Positions 52,734 to 61,573 of a stretch of DNA of 64,000 bases are shown here, in pieces (positions within the stretch are counted from its first letter, which is position 1; the number at the start of each line of letters is the position of its first letter). The stretch comes from Pseudomonadales bacterium (GTDB lineage: Bacteria > Pseudomonadota > Gammaproteobacteria > Pseudomonadales > Azotimanducaceae). Under the pieces are notes generated by a model that saw only the letters and a list, made by a program, of their open reading frames with translations, did not search any database and was not told the DNA's origin. Both the position numbers and the translations under genes were made by a program. The DNA lies in assembly GCA_012103505.1 (NCBI GenBank), contig WLWP01000001.1, forward strand, positions 1,922,001 through 1,986,000, given 5' to 3'.

Positions 52734-53764
52734 AGCCTTTCGAATATTGGCACCCGCGTCTCGCGGAAGCCCCATACTACGCAGCGCTTTTATTGCGTTG
52801 CGCGGCGGCTGGTCTGCCGCCTAAGTTCCTGGCTAAAGCCAACTACGCTTTGGACCACGGCGAACTTGGCCTGGGTTCAAAATACAGAACACAACTCGCG
52901 TTCGACCAAGTGTATTTCCCAACTACAGAACTCATCGACTTCGACAGGAGCGATATAGAGGAAATAAACGTGGCGATTGGGCAATTCGTCCATAATCACG
53001 AAAACCAAGCTATCCTCAAGCCTGATATTGGCGCCGTAGGTAAGGGTGTCTTGAAGATCTCCGGCGCAGCAAGCCCCTCATCCCAACTGCCGGAGCTAAG
53101 TGGTCAGTACCTTCTACAGGCGTACTGCGACTTACCGGAAGAGTTCGGCATATTCTTCGTCCGTCAACAAGGCAATGGACGCATCACCGGCGTCAATCGA
53201 AAACACTTCCCAACGGTGATCGGTGATGGTCAGAGCACCATAACGCAACTTGCGGAACGTCATGAACGATTCACCAATAACTGGCAAATTTTCATGCAGT
53301 ACCAAGATGGGGGCACGGTACTTGCGGCGGACGAAGAGAGAAGACTGTCTTTCATCGGTTCACACACCATGGGTTGCAAATTTACCAATGACCGTCATCT
53401 CGTTACCACGAGTCTTACAAATGCTATTAGTCAAATATGCGCCAACCAACCAGGTTTTAACTTTGGACGTCTAGATGTTCGAGCTGCGAGCGAAGCACAT
53501 CTACAGAGGGGTGAGTTCATAGTTATTGAAGTTAACGGCGTGGCGTCCTTACCTACGCACATGTTTGATCCGGATCTATCGGTACAGGAGGCGTATCGGA
53601 TCTTTCTCTTGCACGCTAAGTTGTTAGTAGATATCGCGAACGAGAACCGTCATCAGCCGATGACACTGAAACCCTATTCAGAACTTTGGCAACAGGCCAA
53701 ACAAAACCACGCGCTACTAAATCAACTGCACGAAAGGTCTATGCGCAACCCTCAGTCACCGTAA
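52730..53764 (+). CDS. ATP-grasp-fold protein of unknown substrate
   Basis: A 344-residue protein with an ATP-grasp fold pattern: ILKPDIGAVGKGVLKI (the Lys and glycine-rich loop), LLQAYCDLPEEFGIFFVR, and IVIEVNGVASLPT with the metal-binding Glu-x-Asn. The family would join an acid to an amine or thiol with ATP. The ATG overlaps the START gene stop (ATGA), so DoxX-like, START and ATP-grasp genes form one operon. It is convergent with lipid acyltransferase genes, and the pair of gene groups may share a lipid-modification theme. Substrate unknown. Confidence 0.75.
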   Translation: MKPFEYWHPRLAEAPYYAALLLRCAAAGLPPKFLAKANYALDHGELGLGSKYRTQLAFDQVYFPTTELIDFDRSDIEEINVAIGQFVHNHENQAILKPDIGAVGKGVLKISGAASPSSQLPELSGQYLLQAYCDLPEEFGIFFVRQQGNGRITGVNRKHFPTVIGDGQSTITQLAERHERFTNNWQIFMQYQDGGTVLAADEERRLSFIGSHTMGCKFTNDRHLVTTSLTNAISQICANQPGFNFGRLDVRAASEAHLQRGEFIVIEVNGVASLPTHMFDPDLSVQEAYRIFLLHAKLLVDIANENRHQPMTLKPYSELWQQAKQNHALLNQLHERSMRNPQSP

Positions 53765-54768
53765 GCGAGGTATCGCTCTAACAGATCACCTTCGCCGAAA
53801 TACATCTTAAGATATTTACGTGGCATCGCTGGTACGTTTAACCGCAACAAGAGCCCTGGGGTGTTGTTAAAATTACGATCAACAACCGCTGCGTGAAAGC
53901 GAGCCCCTAGCTTGTGATAGTGACGAATTAAAACGGGTATATCTCGCGCCTCGTCTTCCAACGCTTTTACGATGCGCGACAGGTCCTTCATCGTCATGGG
54001 TCGGGTTTCTTCAAGGAACTCTTGCCACTCACCGCCAAGATCAGGTTCGTACGGATCCTCAGCCCGGACATCCGGCCTAGGCTCTAGCAGCACGTCACGC
54101 ATCACTGCCATGGCGCGGGCGTCATACAAACGTGACATCGAAACCACGCCATATAATTGTCGATATTTGGGATGATGTAGGAGATAGCGGCTAATCCCAC
54201 ACCAAAGCAGAAAAAGGCTGTAGGTGTTGCGTTGGTAATCTGGCGCGACAAATGAACGACCAATTTCCAATAGTGGCGGACCTGCATAAAATTCGTCCGC
54301 AAAATCAAACATCTGCGCCAAATAAACACCCGCGTTACCTTCTTCAGCACGCAATAGATCTGTCTTGCCTAAGCGATACGCACCGACAATCGCGTGTTCG
54401 GTGAGGTCCCAGGCAAAAAGATGGAGGTAATTCTCGTCGAAGCGATCTCGGTCTTCTGCCTGCCCACTGCCTTCCTGATGCGCTCGAAAAGTTAACTCGC
54501 GCAGACGCGCAATTTGATCCAAGGTTCGAGGTAGCTGGCCGGCATCACCATAGCAGACGATAAAGTTCTTATATTCCATCAAGCATTGCGCTGCAGGCAG
54601 CGCATCGATCTCAGCATGCAGCTCCGTTTTCGTCACTTCCGGCGCAATAGGCTGCATTTCGCTATTCTCAACGACAGCCTTCGGTAGTCCTATCTGGAGA
54701 TCACGCAGATAGGGAAGAAGCTCGTCTAATCGCTGCAACCGATCTTCAGGTTGCACTTCTTCGTTCAT
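53752..54768 (-). CDS. GNAT-fold N-acyltransferase, ornithine-lipid (OlsB)/hemolysin-like
   Basis: A 338-residue protein with the OlsB-like N-acyltransferase pattern: VCYGDAGQLPRTLDQIARLRELTFR, then IVGAYRLGK, EIGRSFVAPDYQRNTYSLFLLWCGISRYLL, and YGVVSMSRLYD. OlsB makes lyso-ornithine lipid from ornithine and a 3-hydroxyacyl-ACP; related proteins use other amines. The ATG at 54768 gives the natural start (MNEEVQPED). It lies downstream of a membrane protein gene and a PlsC-type acyltransferase gene, which together resemble an olsBA unit. Convergent with the ATP-grasp gene and overlapping its stop by 13 bases. Confidence 0.82.
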   Translation of the reverse strand: MNEEVQPEDRLQRLDELLPYLRDLQIGLPKAVVENSEMQPIAPEVTKTELHAEIDALPAAQCLMEYKNFIVCYGDAGQLPRTLDQIARLRELTFRAHQEGSGQAEDRDRFDENYLHLFAWDLTEHAIVGAYRLGKTDLLRAEEGNAGVYLAQMFDFADEFYAGPPLLEIGRSFVAPDYQRNTYSLFLLWCGISRYLLHHPKYRQLYGVVSMSRLYDARAMAVMRDVLLEPRPDVRAEDPYEPDLGGEWQEFLEETRPMTMKDLSRIVKALEDEARDIPVLIRHYHKLGARFHAAVVDRNFNNTPGLLLRLNVPAMPRKYLKMYFGEGDLLERYLAYGD

Positions 54769-55207
54769 GAAATCCCTCCTGTTTCTGTTCTTCGACCGAG
54801 TCGTGAAAGCCGTTTTCACTTATCCGGTCAGCCTTTTTCAAACCTACGACATACACCCAGGTATAAATCATACCGATTACAAAGCCCGGCAAGATCGTCA
54901 TCAATATTTCTGGCGTACCAATGAACATGTGGATCACATAGGGCGTAGTAAACAATCCCGCGCACACAGTAATCATGACGAATAGCACCTGATTTTTCGA
55001 TTCCTTAAAGCGTTTGTATAGCGATTCTGTAGTGAGTGTCATGACGAAGGTCAGGACAAAGCTGTAACTGCCTTGCACTAAGCCGATCATCATTGCCAGA
55101 TCAGCATCGTGGTCTAGGTTCACATAATACGCCCACCCACCGTAGGCAATGAAGCCCGCGATTCCAGACAGAAAACTGCGCATAAGCGATGAGTTAAGCA
55201 TTGCCAT
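54746..55207 (-). CDS. Small membrane protein between acyltransferase genes
   Basis: A 153-residue protein with about four hydrophobic segments (near residues 10-28, 38-60, 72-90 and 100-122), ending in a charged, hydrophilic tail. I do not recognise the family. Its start overlaps the end of the PlsC-type gene and its end overlaps the start of the OlsB-like gene, so all three are in one transcript. The start is uncertain because ATGs at 55207, 55201 and 55183 all lack a ribosome site. A role in lipid transport is inferred from context. Confidence 0.7.
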   Translation of the reverse strand: MAMLNSSLMRSFLSGIAGFIAYGGWAYYVNLDHDADLAMMIGLVQGSYSFVLTFVMTLTTESLYKRFKESKNQVLFVMITVCAGLFTTPYVIHMFIGTPEILMTILPGFVIGMIYTWVYVVGLKKADRISENGFHDSVEEQKQEGFHERRSAT

Positions 55208-55961
55208 TAGACTCTGGTAACACCAAATAAGTTTCTAAACCACGCCGAACTAATTCTTCGCACTGACTGGCTGTAGTTTTACGATCTGCACCAACAGACA
55301 TTGTAAACGGATCGTGAAACACCACGTGAACCGAGCATGGCTTTAAACCAAGCGCGGCGAGGAAATGATTTAAGAAGGGCGCGTTCGGGACTGCTTTCTT
55401 AGGGTCCGGTAAATACCACGCGTACCTGTCGCGCTGAGCCGGGGACATCGGTTTCCCATCGTAGTCTGAATACACCACCGATACTGGCTGTATCACATGT
55501 CCTTCGGCGGCTCTATATAGGCTACTTCGAAATGGGGCCACGTAATCACCGGCAGTACTTGTTCCTTCGGGGAAAACGATGAGGCTACGACCTTCTGCCA
55601 AATGATCGCGCAATACAGCAACTTGCTCCGCCGCTCGTTGCGCCCGCCGTTCGAGAAAGACAGTGTTCTGCAAGCGAGCCAGTTGTCCGAAAACGGGCCA
55701 ACCAGAAACCTCGGACTTCGCGACAAAAGAACCCTCGATGACCCCACCAAGGACGAATACGTCTAGATAGGTGGCATGGTTCGCGACATAAAACGTAGCC
55801 GCACCTTCATTGCACTGACCGTGTATAACACATTGAATATTAAAGAGTTTTGCAGCAGTGCTATGGAATAGTTCAGGGAATTTACGTTCTAGTTTACGGA
55901 GTCGTAGAACTTTGGCGACCAACATCGTGCTGGCTCCGATCACTATCCAAACGATGAGCAA
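55194..55961 (-). CDS. 1-acyl-sn-glycerol-3-phosphate acyltransferase family protein (PlsC/OlsA-like)
   Basis: A 255-residue membrane-associated acyltransferase. An N-terminal hydrophobic helix precedes NHATYLD (HX4D motif), FVAKSEVSGWPVFG, FPEGTSTAGDYVAPF and the PVSVVYSD segment. It transfers an acyl chain to lysophosphatidate or, given the neighbour, to lyso-ornithine lipid (OlsA). The start at 55961 is a TTG; the frame is open upstream without ATG or GTG, so the N-terminus is uncertain. It is the first of three overlapping genes. Confidence 0.85.
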   Translation of the reverse strand: MLIVWIVIGASTMLVAKVLRLRKLERKFPELFHSTAAKLFNIQCVIHGQCNEGAATFYVANHATYLDVFVLGGVIEGSFVAKSEVSGWPVFGQLARLQNTVFLERRAQRAAEQVAVLRDHLAEGRSLIVFPEGTSTAGDYVAPFRSSLYRAAEGHVIQPVSVVYSDYDGKPMSPAQRDRYAWYLPDPKKAVPNAPFLNHFLAALGLKPCSVHVVFHDPFTMSVGADRKTTASQCEELVRRGLETYLVLPESNGNA

Positions 55962-56158
55962 AACGGTAAAAAGCGCCGCTTTGAGCTTTGATACCGGGGC
56001 ATGTTCTACCGCGGAAGCTTTTTGATTTATGGCTCGTGTCCTGGGCCCGATCGTGGCGGTCAGTGTACTTTACCTCACGCATGCAATCACCCTTAGCCTA
56101 GGTAAATCGGGTCAGTTGACTGCTACACTCCTTGGTTTTTACAACCAACTTCTCACCA

Positions 56159-57328
56159 ATGGTCGCTAAACTCACCTATACCGCAAACCAAGCCACTAGC
56201 ATCACGCAATTTCACGCCGTACTGGGGGCTTATCTCGGCGCCCGCGCAGACGTTGGCGATCGACTTACCAGTTTGCTCTCAGATGAACCAGACATGCCGA
56301 TGGCGGTTTGCCTACAAGGCTACCTGCTGAAACTTGCAGCTCACCCTAAATTCGCAACTCCCCTGCAAACATTTGTCGAACAGGCGCAAAAAATAGCGGC
56401 AGACAAGCAATGCAACGATCGTGAGCAGCAACACATTCAAGCCCTCTCGGCTTGGGCTTCGGGACAAGACCTAGAGGCGCTTCACATTCTCGAAGATATT
56501 CTTGTCACCCACCCGGCAGATATGTGCGCTCTACGCATAGCGCATTATCTTCATTTTTACCAAGGTGTCGGGTCTAAGATGCTGGCATCGACCGAGCGAG
56601 TTCGCTCATCCTGGCAAGCAGGGGATGATCATTTCGGTTATTTCTTAGGCATGCATGCGTTCGGCCTAGAAGAATCTGGGAACTTGGACGCAGCCGAACG
56701 TATTTGACGGGCAGCAGTTGCAATCAATCCCGCAGATCTCTGGGCTATTCACGCGGTCGACCACGTTCTCTACAGCCGGGACGAACATCACGCTGGTATC
56801 AAATGGCTACGTGGGGTCGAATCTGCCTGGCAAGGCACGAATAACTTCCGTTATCACCTCTACTGGCACCTAGCCCTACATCACTTAAAAGTAGGTGAGT
56901 ATGTCGCGAGCCTCGACATCTACGACGACCAGCTTGCCCAGAGCATCAACGATGACTTCTATCTCGACTTGTGCAACAACGCCTCGCTTCTATGGCGTCT
57001 CGAGTACCGGGGAATTGATGTCGGCGACCGTTGGCATTCGCTACTTGAAATCTCAGAAACTCATACGACCGACCAAGAATTAGTCTTCGCGAGTCTCCAC
57101 TACCTATTGCCACTCGCCCGTCTGCGTTCGCCAAAGTTTGAAGAAATGAGCGACAATTTTGCCACTTGGGGCACTGGAAATGCTGACCAAGCAAAGGTCA
57201 GTCATCGCATTGGGGTGCCTGTGGCAGCTTTGCTGGATGGCAAGCCTTCCCACCTTGACTGGCAACCCTCGCTACATACGGTCGGCGGAAGCCATGCACA
57301 ACGGGAACTCTTCGGCGAACTAGTTTAG
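56159..57328 (+). pseudogene. TTC38-like tetratricopeptide repeat protein interrupted by an in-frame UGA
   Basis: About 388 residues of a TTC38-type TPR protein, with a UGA at 56705-56707 (codon 183). Before it: FGYFLGMHAFGLEESGNLDAAERI; after it: RAAVAINPADLWAIHAVDHVLY, in the same frame and in the correct family order, so both halves belong to one ancestral gene. At the UGA the family usually has Gly, so a single GGA-to-TGA change explains it. No SECIS-like hairpin follows and the site has no redox role, hence I favour a nonsense mutation or assembly error over selenocysteine. The ATG at 56159 is the start. The stop overlaps the end of the convergent gene. Confidence 0.7.
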
Positions 57329-58483
57329 CGGACTGTCTGCAACTAAGCGGAGTCTGAGACGCTCTATCCAAGCCTCAAGGAGTTTTACGCCGCGGCCATC
57401 ACCGAGATCGACTTGATCAACAGAAGACAGGTTCATCAACACAACACGCAGCGCCTTACTGTAGTCAACAAGTAGATCCTCCAGGGACCATGTCGTAATG
57501 CCGTTACTCACCAAAGCCTCGTGGTATCGGGCTAAGATCGGTTCCGCACTCGCTTCGCCATTCAACCCACTAGAGAATAAATACGCCAAGTCATAGGCGG
57601 GGTTGCCGTGCCTGACCAACTGCCAATCTATAAACAAGACCTCGCCATCACGAAAAAACAGATTGTCCAACCGCAAATCACAGTGCAACAATGTCGTCGG
57701 ACCCGCCGACAAGCCATGGCACAAATTCACACCGGTATCCGCCAAGTCGACTAGATAGTCTTCTAGACCCGCCGCAACACTATCAGGGAACATCGTCCGA
57801 AAGCCTTCTTGCGAGCGATGCATGAGCTCCGAACGCATTTTGGCGTCGATATCTAACGGTAAAAGCCAAAACTGATCGGCCAGGTCTTCTCTCTGCCAAA
57901 AGTGTGCGTGCAGCTTGGCCACTGACTCGACGATTGTTTGCATGGTCCCCATCGAGACCCCCGCAAGTTGATCTATCGGCTCCGCAGTCGAGATGTCTTC
58001 CATCAACAATATGTAGCGACGCTTCTTGCTTGCAGCGATCCACCACGCCAGTTTGTTTGTGAGGCCTTGTAGAAATCGTGGGATTTTCTCTGCCTGACGT
58101 AGGATCTCTTCTTGTTTCTCGCTAGCCGCATCGCGATCAAATTCGCCGTAGTAGAGCTTAGGAGTGGCGACCGGGAGCGTGTCAGCGTAGGTCATGTAGA
58201 ACATGTTCTCGCGTTCGTAAGCACCCAACAACTCACCCATGGCGCGATTAACAAGCTTGGGCATCTTAGCGACAACTGTCGCAGGACACTTCTCGTCCGA
58301 TCGGCTCAAGCCTAGATCTACTTTAATAATATCGCCAACGAACCCTTCGCCATCGCCAAGAACCGTTTGCTCGCAAGTTTGGACTTCCGCGGAAAGACAC
58401 CCTTGTTCCGTCAAAACTTTAGTCAGCCATTCTGCGGTTAGCTGGCCGGGCGTCTCTGGAATAAACAGTGGCGAGCGAGGCAT
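57320..58483 (-). CDS. Aminoglycoside-phosphotransferase-like kinase (APH family)
   Basis: A 387-residue small-molecule kinase. TLLHCDLRLDNLFF gives the catalytic loop (HxDxxxxN) and VLFIDWQLVRHGNPAYDLAYLF the metal-binding Asp segment. It resembles ecdysteroid/choline kinase-like and acyl-CoA dehydrogenase-10-like phosphotransferase relatives in catabolic clusters, where they phosphorylate hydroxy acids. The ATG directly follows the stop of the HAD gene (TAGATG) with GGGGG upstream, so they are cotranscribed, possibly as kinase and phosphatase for one metabolite. Confidence 0.88.
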   Translation of the reverse strand: MPRSPLFIPETPGQLTAEWLTKVLTEQGCLSAEVQTCEQTVLGDGEGFVGDIIKVDLGLSRSDEKCPATVVAKMPKLVNRAMGELLGAYERENMFYMTYADTLPVATPKLYYGEFDRDAASEKQEEILRQAEKIPRFLQGLTNKLAWWIAASKKRRYILLMEDISTAEPIDQLAGVSMGTMQTIVESVAKLHAHFWQREDLADQFWLLPLDIDAKMRSELMHRSQEGFRTMFPDSVAAGLEDYLVDLADTGVNLCHGLSAGPTTLLHCDLRLDNLFFRDGEVLFIDWQLVRHGNPAYDLAYLFSSGLNGEASAEPILARYHEALVSNGITTWSLEDLLVDYSKALRVVLMNLSSVDQVDLGDGRGVKLLEAWIERLRLRLVADSPLN

Positions 58484-59212
58484 CTAAGTTCCCCCAGTCT
58501 CCAATATCGATACGATCTCGGCCAGATCATCTATCACATGATCTGGTTCTGCAGTCTTTTTACCACTCTGCAAGGGCGCCGGTTTGCCGCCATTGCGCAC
58601 CAGTGCTGTATGCATACCAATGGCAGACGCACCATTTACGTCATGTTCTGGGGAATCACCAACGAAAAGGACTTGTTCAGCGTTGAGACCTGACTTCTCT
58701 AGGCTCACTGCAAAGAAAGTTTCATGCGGCTTACAAGAACCTGCCGCTTCCGAGCTGGTCCAGTGATCCAAGTAGTCATGTAGAGATGCACGTGCAACTA
58801 ACGGCTGTAACATGTCTTCATCGATGTTCGAAACGATAGAAAGATAGTGACCCTGGGCCCGAAGTTTATCCAGGGTCGCTAAGCAGTCAGCCTTCAACTC
58901 TAAGCCATCCACAATTGCACGATGCTGTACGTCGGCAAAACCCTGATAAACATCCTCATCGAACGGAATTGAGAGGGCTTTCGTCGCGCGCAGGAACGTA
59001 TCCCGAAACATGTCCGCATGCAGATAATAATCACGTTGAGCGAACTCTACTGAAACCTCTTTGTTAGCCTGGCCATAAGCAAGACCAACATCCTTCGGCG
59101 ACCCAGCCCCGAGCCCCATCATCGCTTTTACAAGTGCCGAGCCGATGGCTTTGTTCGCACCTTCATAGTGAAAAAGAGTGCCGCCTAAATCAAAAAATAT
59201 GCCGGATATCAT
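58484..59212 (-). CDS. HAD-superfamily hydrolase
   Basis: A 242-residue haloacid-dehalogenase-like phosphatase. The nucleophile motif is FFDLGGTLF near residue 8, motif II SNIDEDM, and motif IV VLFVGDSPEHDVNGASAIGM. It would hydrolyse a phosphoester of a small metabolite. The ATG at 59212 is chosen; the TTG just before adds one residue. The APH-type kinase gene follows without a gap. A cupin gene is divergent. Confidence 0.9.
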   Translation of the reverse strand: MISGIFFDLGGTLFHYEGANKAIGSALVKAMMGLGAGSPKDVGLAYGQANKEVSVEFAQRDYYLHADMFRDTFLRATKALSIPFDEDVYQGFADVQHRAIVDGLELKADCLATLDKLRAQGHYLSIVSNIDEDMLQPLVARASLHDYLDHWTSSEAAGSCKPHETFFAVSLEKSGLNAEQVLFVGDSPEHDVNGASAIGMHTALVRNGGKPAPLQSGKKTAEPDHVIDDLAEIVSILETGGT

Positions 59213-59361
59213 CAACCTAAGGTATCAAGCATTACTCGCAAATCACAGAGGTGTTCGCACCGAACCGGTCCGTCTGGGTTCCGACAGCAACATCTTCCAG
59301 TCCACCTCTAGCATGGTTTCTGCTAGATTCTTAACTTCAGCTCACACACTCGGAGTTCACA

Positions 59362-59727
59362 ATGGCAGTCATGAAGGTCGAAGAGAATTTTTTCAGCGAT
59401 CGCACAGAGGTTATGGCGGATATCGCCGCAACGGGATTCTGGCCAACAACCTACGTTTCTGGCGCATCGCCCGAACTGCCATTGCACTACCATGATTGGG
59501 ACATCATCGGGTATGTCGTTGAGGGTTCGACCTACTTGCTCGACGCGGAGGGTGAGCGGGTCGCCATCGGACCTGGCACGCGGCTCACTATTCCACGGGG
59601 CGCTTGGCATGCTGAAGGTGAGGCAACGGACAAGGTGACGTACATCGTGACCGTTTCAGAACCAGTGCCTTTTATCGAGGCGTTGATGCCAAAGGAACCT
59701 AAGGGGCCAATGCCGTCTTTTGGTTAG
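59362..59727 (+). CDS. Cupin-domain protein
   Basis: A 121-residue single-domain cupin. LPLHYHDWDIIGYVVEG gives the first cupin motif with His-x-His and Asp/Glu, and PRGAWHAEGE the second with His, which together bind one metal. The 59213-59361 region before it holds no recognisable element. The ATG has no clear ribosome site. It may be a small dioxygenase, isomerase or a sensor. Convergent with the CmcJ-like gene. Confidence 0.87.
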   Translation: MAVMKVEENFFSDRTEVMADIAATGFWPTTYVSGASPELPLHYHDWDIIGYVVEGSTYLLDAEGERVAIGPGTRLTIPRGAWHAEGEATDKVTYIVTVSEPVPFIEALMPKEPKGPMPSFG

Positions 59728-59730
59728 AAC

Positions 59731-60681
59731 CTAGTAGATAACAAGACAGCGCACCTCGATGCTCCATCGATCGGGGGCATTGTCCGGTGTTTTTGGGTCG
59801 TCGAAGGCGCTATGAAAACTAAAGGTGCAGGTTTTTTGCCGGTCCTGACCATCGCCTAACGCGCCCTGACTCCGTGCGAGTGGTCCAGCCGAATCCCATT
59901 GCTTAATCAACAACGCTTCATCGCGATTCACTTCAGGATAATAATACATCCGCTGACGATCAGAGTATTTTGCGAAGTAGTTTTCCCCAATACGGTCTGG
60001 GTAATGGATTTCGAACACGACTAGCTCTTCGGGCTCGACCGTCTGCGCATCACATAATGCAATCGGGTGAGTTGCCACAGGTTTGTCATCAATGTTTCGC
60101 CAAACATTAATGATCGCAAATCGTCCTTCTTTGGCTCTCGCGAGTGCCTCAGGTGGGATCAAAGCCGTATTGTCAGGCAGAATACCTAGCAGCGTGTCAT
60201 TGCCACTCGGTGGCTGCGCGAGCTGCTGTAACCTGTCGGGCGCTGATTGCAGCGTGTAGTCACCGTGAACGACGTGCGCAGGACCCTGCACTTCTTGTCC
60301 GCCTTTGATCTGGACCTGGGCTTCTTTACCACCCGCTGAGCGAATATTGTGATCAAACGCAAACGCCTGCGCACCGGTCACCCGGCTCACCAAGGTCTCA
60401 CACAGTGGGTAATAATCGTAGACGACCGTTGTGTGGTCCAGAAAATCAACCGGTTGGACTAAGGGGTCTTGGCAAAGCTCGAAGCCATTCGTTTCACACG
60501 TTAACGGCTCACTCAAGCTTCTGGCGTCAGTGATCTCCATGGACCGACCTTCCAGATCAATGCCTTGACTGCCGCCGGTATTTCCATTCGGTAGGCGCTC
60601 CATGAGCACCTTTGAATTTCGATAAAGTGAAGTCTCAGTTTCTGCCACCAAGAACTGGAAAGTGCCGCTGGTAGAAGCCAT
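59731..60681 (-). CDS. CmcJ/NvfI-type oxidoreductase family protein
   Basis: A 316-residue protein of the CmcJ/NvfI family (Fe(II)-dependent oxygenase-like and hydroxylation/methylation-linked proteins). HVVHGDYTLQSAPDR contains the typical His-x-Asp, FAIINVWRNIDDKPVATHPIALCD is the family signature, and YYPEVNRDEALLIKQWDS and FSFHSAFDDP follow with a later His. The ATG lies two bases after the stop of the upstream selenoprotein gene, so both are in one operon. A biosynthetic or oxidative role on an amine-type substrate is possible; unknown. Confidence 0.85.
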   Translation of the reverse strand: MASTSGTFQFLVAETETSLYRNSKVLMERLPNGNTGGSQGIDLEGRSMEITDARSLSEPLTCETNGFELCQDPLVQPVDFLDHTTVVYDYYPLCETLVSRVTGAQAFAFDHNIRSAGGKEAQVQIKGGQEVQGPAHVVHGDYTLQSAPDRLQQLAQPPSGNDTLLGILPDNTALIPPEALARAKEGRFAIINVWRNIDDKPVATHPIALCDAQTVEPEELVVFEIHYPDRIGENYFAKYSDRQRMYYYPEVNRDEALLIKQWDSAGPLARSQGALGDGQDRQKTCTFSFHSAFDDPKTPDNAPDRWSIEVRCLVIY

Positions 60682-60683
60682 AC

Positions 60684-61490
60684 CTACGCCTCAGATTTCT
60701 GATCCTTGTCGACAGCTCCATGCGCTTGCGCAGTTTCAATCAGGCCAATCATCCGAGTCAGGGTCTCTCGTTGACCAGCAGCATCATTAGGTCGCCCTAC
60801 CGTCGCGCCAATATTCAACCTGCGTATAACTTGTCGCGGTGGCCGTGAAGCACTGCTTAGTGGTGGCATGACGCTCACCAACACCGTTGGAATTCCAGCG
60901 TCCTCTAAACCCCTAGCGATCAGACTCACGGTCTGATGGCAAACAGGTCAGGAAGGTACGAGTAGCGCTGCCTCAACATCGTCTGCCTTAAAGGCAGCGA
61001 CGATTTCGGGAATCGTTTCATTGATCAGAGGACCCACATTGGGTTGTAGTCCCATCAGCACTAGCGTCTCGTTCGCTAGAGATCCGATCGAGCCGTCAGC
61101 AACTAATTCGGCAAGTCGATCAAACGGCAAGTTCGCATTTATGTCTTCCTTTGCATACTTGTGGTCATAACCGGGATGGTTGATCACAAGCTTGCTTCGA
61201 TCTACATCGGTTGGAATTCGTCTGATCTCCGGCGCCCGCTCATCAAAACTCGGATAGCCACGCATAGGTTCTTGCTCACCCTCTATCGAATAGCCACCCG
61301 TGGTCACTAAGCCAAATCGCGTTTCGCTTGCTGACTTTGAAAGTCGGACAAACGGATCATCAGTCGTTTGGAACCATGGGTACGAGGCAAATGCTTCCTT
61401 AGCCTTTCCTGCTGGAAACATTGGTTTGGCAACCTCTGCCCACGCATAAAAGCCTGGACTCCACTCCTCTACATGCGCCGAATCTGACAT
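60684..61490 (-). CDS. Selenoprotein related to glycine/proline reductase subunit B (GrdB/PrdB-like), second copy
   Basis: A 268-residue protein read through an in-frame UGA at 60948-60950 (codon 181). The joined core AALLVPS-Sec-PVCHQTVSLIARGLEDAGIPTVLVSVMP matches the first selenoprotein of this window almost residue for residue. Upstream, KLVINHPGYDHKY...NLPFDRLAELVADGSIGSLANETLVLMG matches HIGYDRKH...LPVDALKSTESEGIVGQIANELVG in the first, so the paralogy covers most of the protein. The ATG at 61490 has GGGAGAG upstream. A CmcJ-like gene follows in the same operon. No other reductase subunit is present. The function is unknown, with a Sec-x-x-Cys redox centre as the only firm clue. Confidence 0.9.
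60917..60950 (-). promoter_or_regulatory. SECIS-like hairpin after the UGA of the second GrdB-like gene
   Basis: On the minus strand, ten bases after the UGA, ATCAGA pairs with TCTGAT (six pairs) around the loop CCGTGAG, with two further G-C pairs outside a C.C mismatch. Position and stem start are identical to the first copy, while stem bases differ in a paired way (ATCAA/TTGAT against ATCAGA/TCTGAT), which supports selection on the RNA fold. Confidence 0.75.
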
Positions 61491-61573
61491 TGTCACTCTC
61501 CCTAACTCTTGCCTACAGTTTCTACATAGATCAGGATATCTCAAACGCAAGCATCAAGCATCCAAGGATCGCA

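Noticed and set aside
56705..56707. UGA in the TPR gene as a selenocysteine codon
   Set aside because: No hairpin like those after the other three UGAs, no Cys or redox motif nearby, and the family has Gly at this place; a GGA-to-TGA change is simpler.
59731..61490. Antibiotic (cephamycin-like) gene cluster suggested by the CmcJ-like gene
   Set aside because: No other beta-lactam biosynthesis genes are present; CmcJ-like proteins are widespread outside such clusters.
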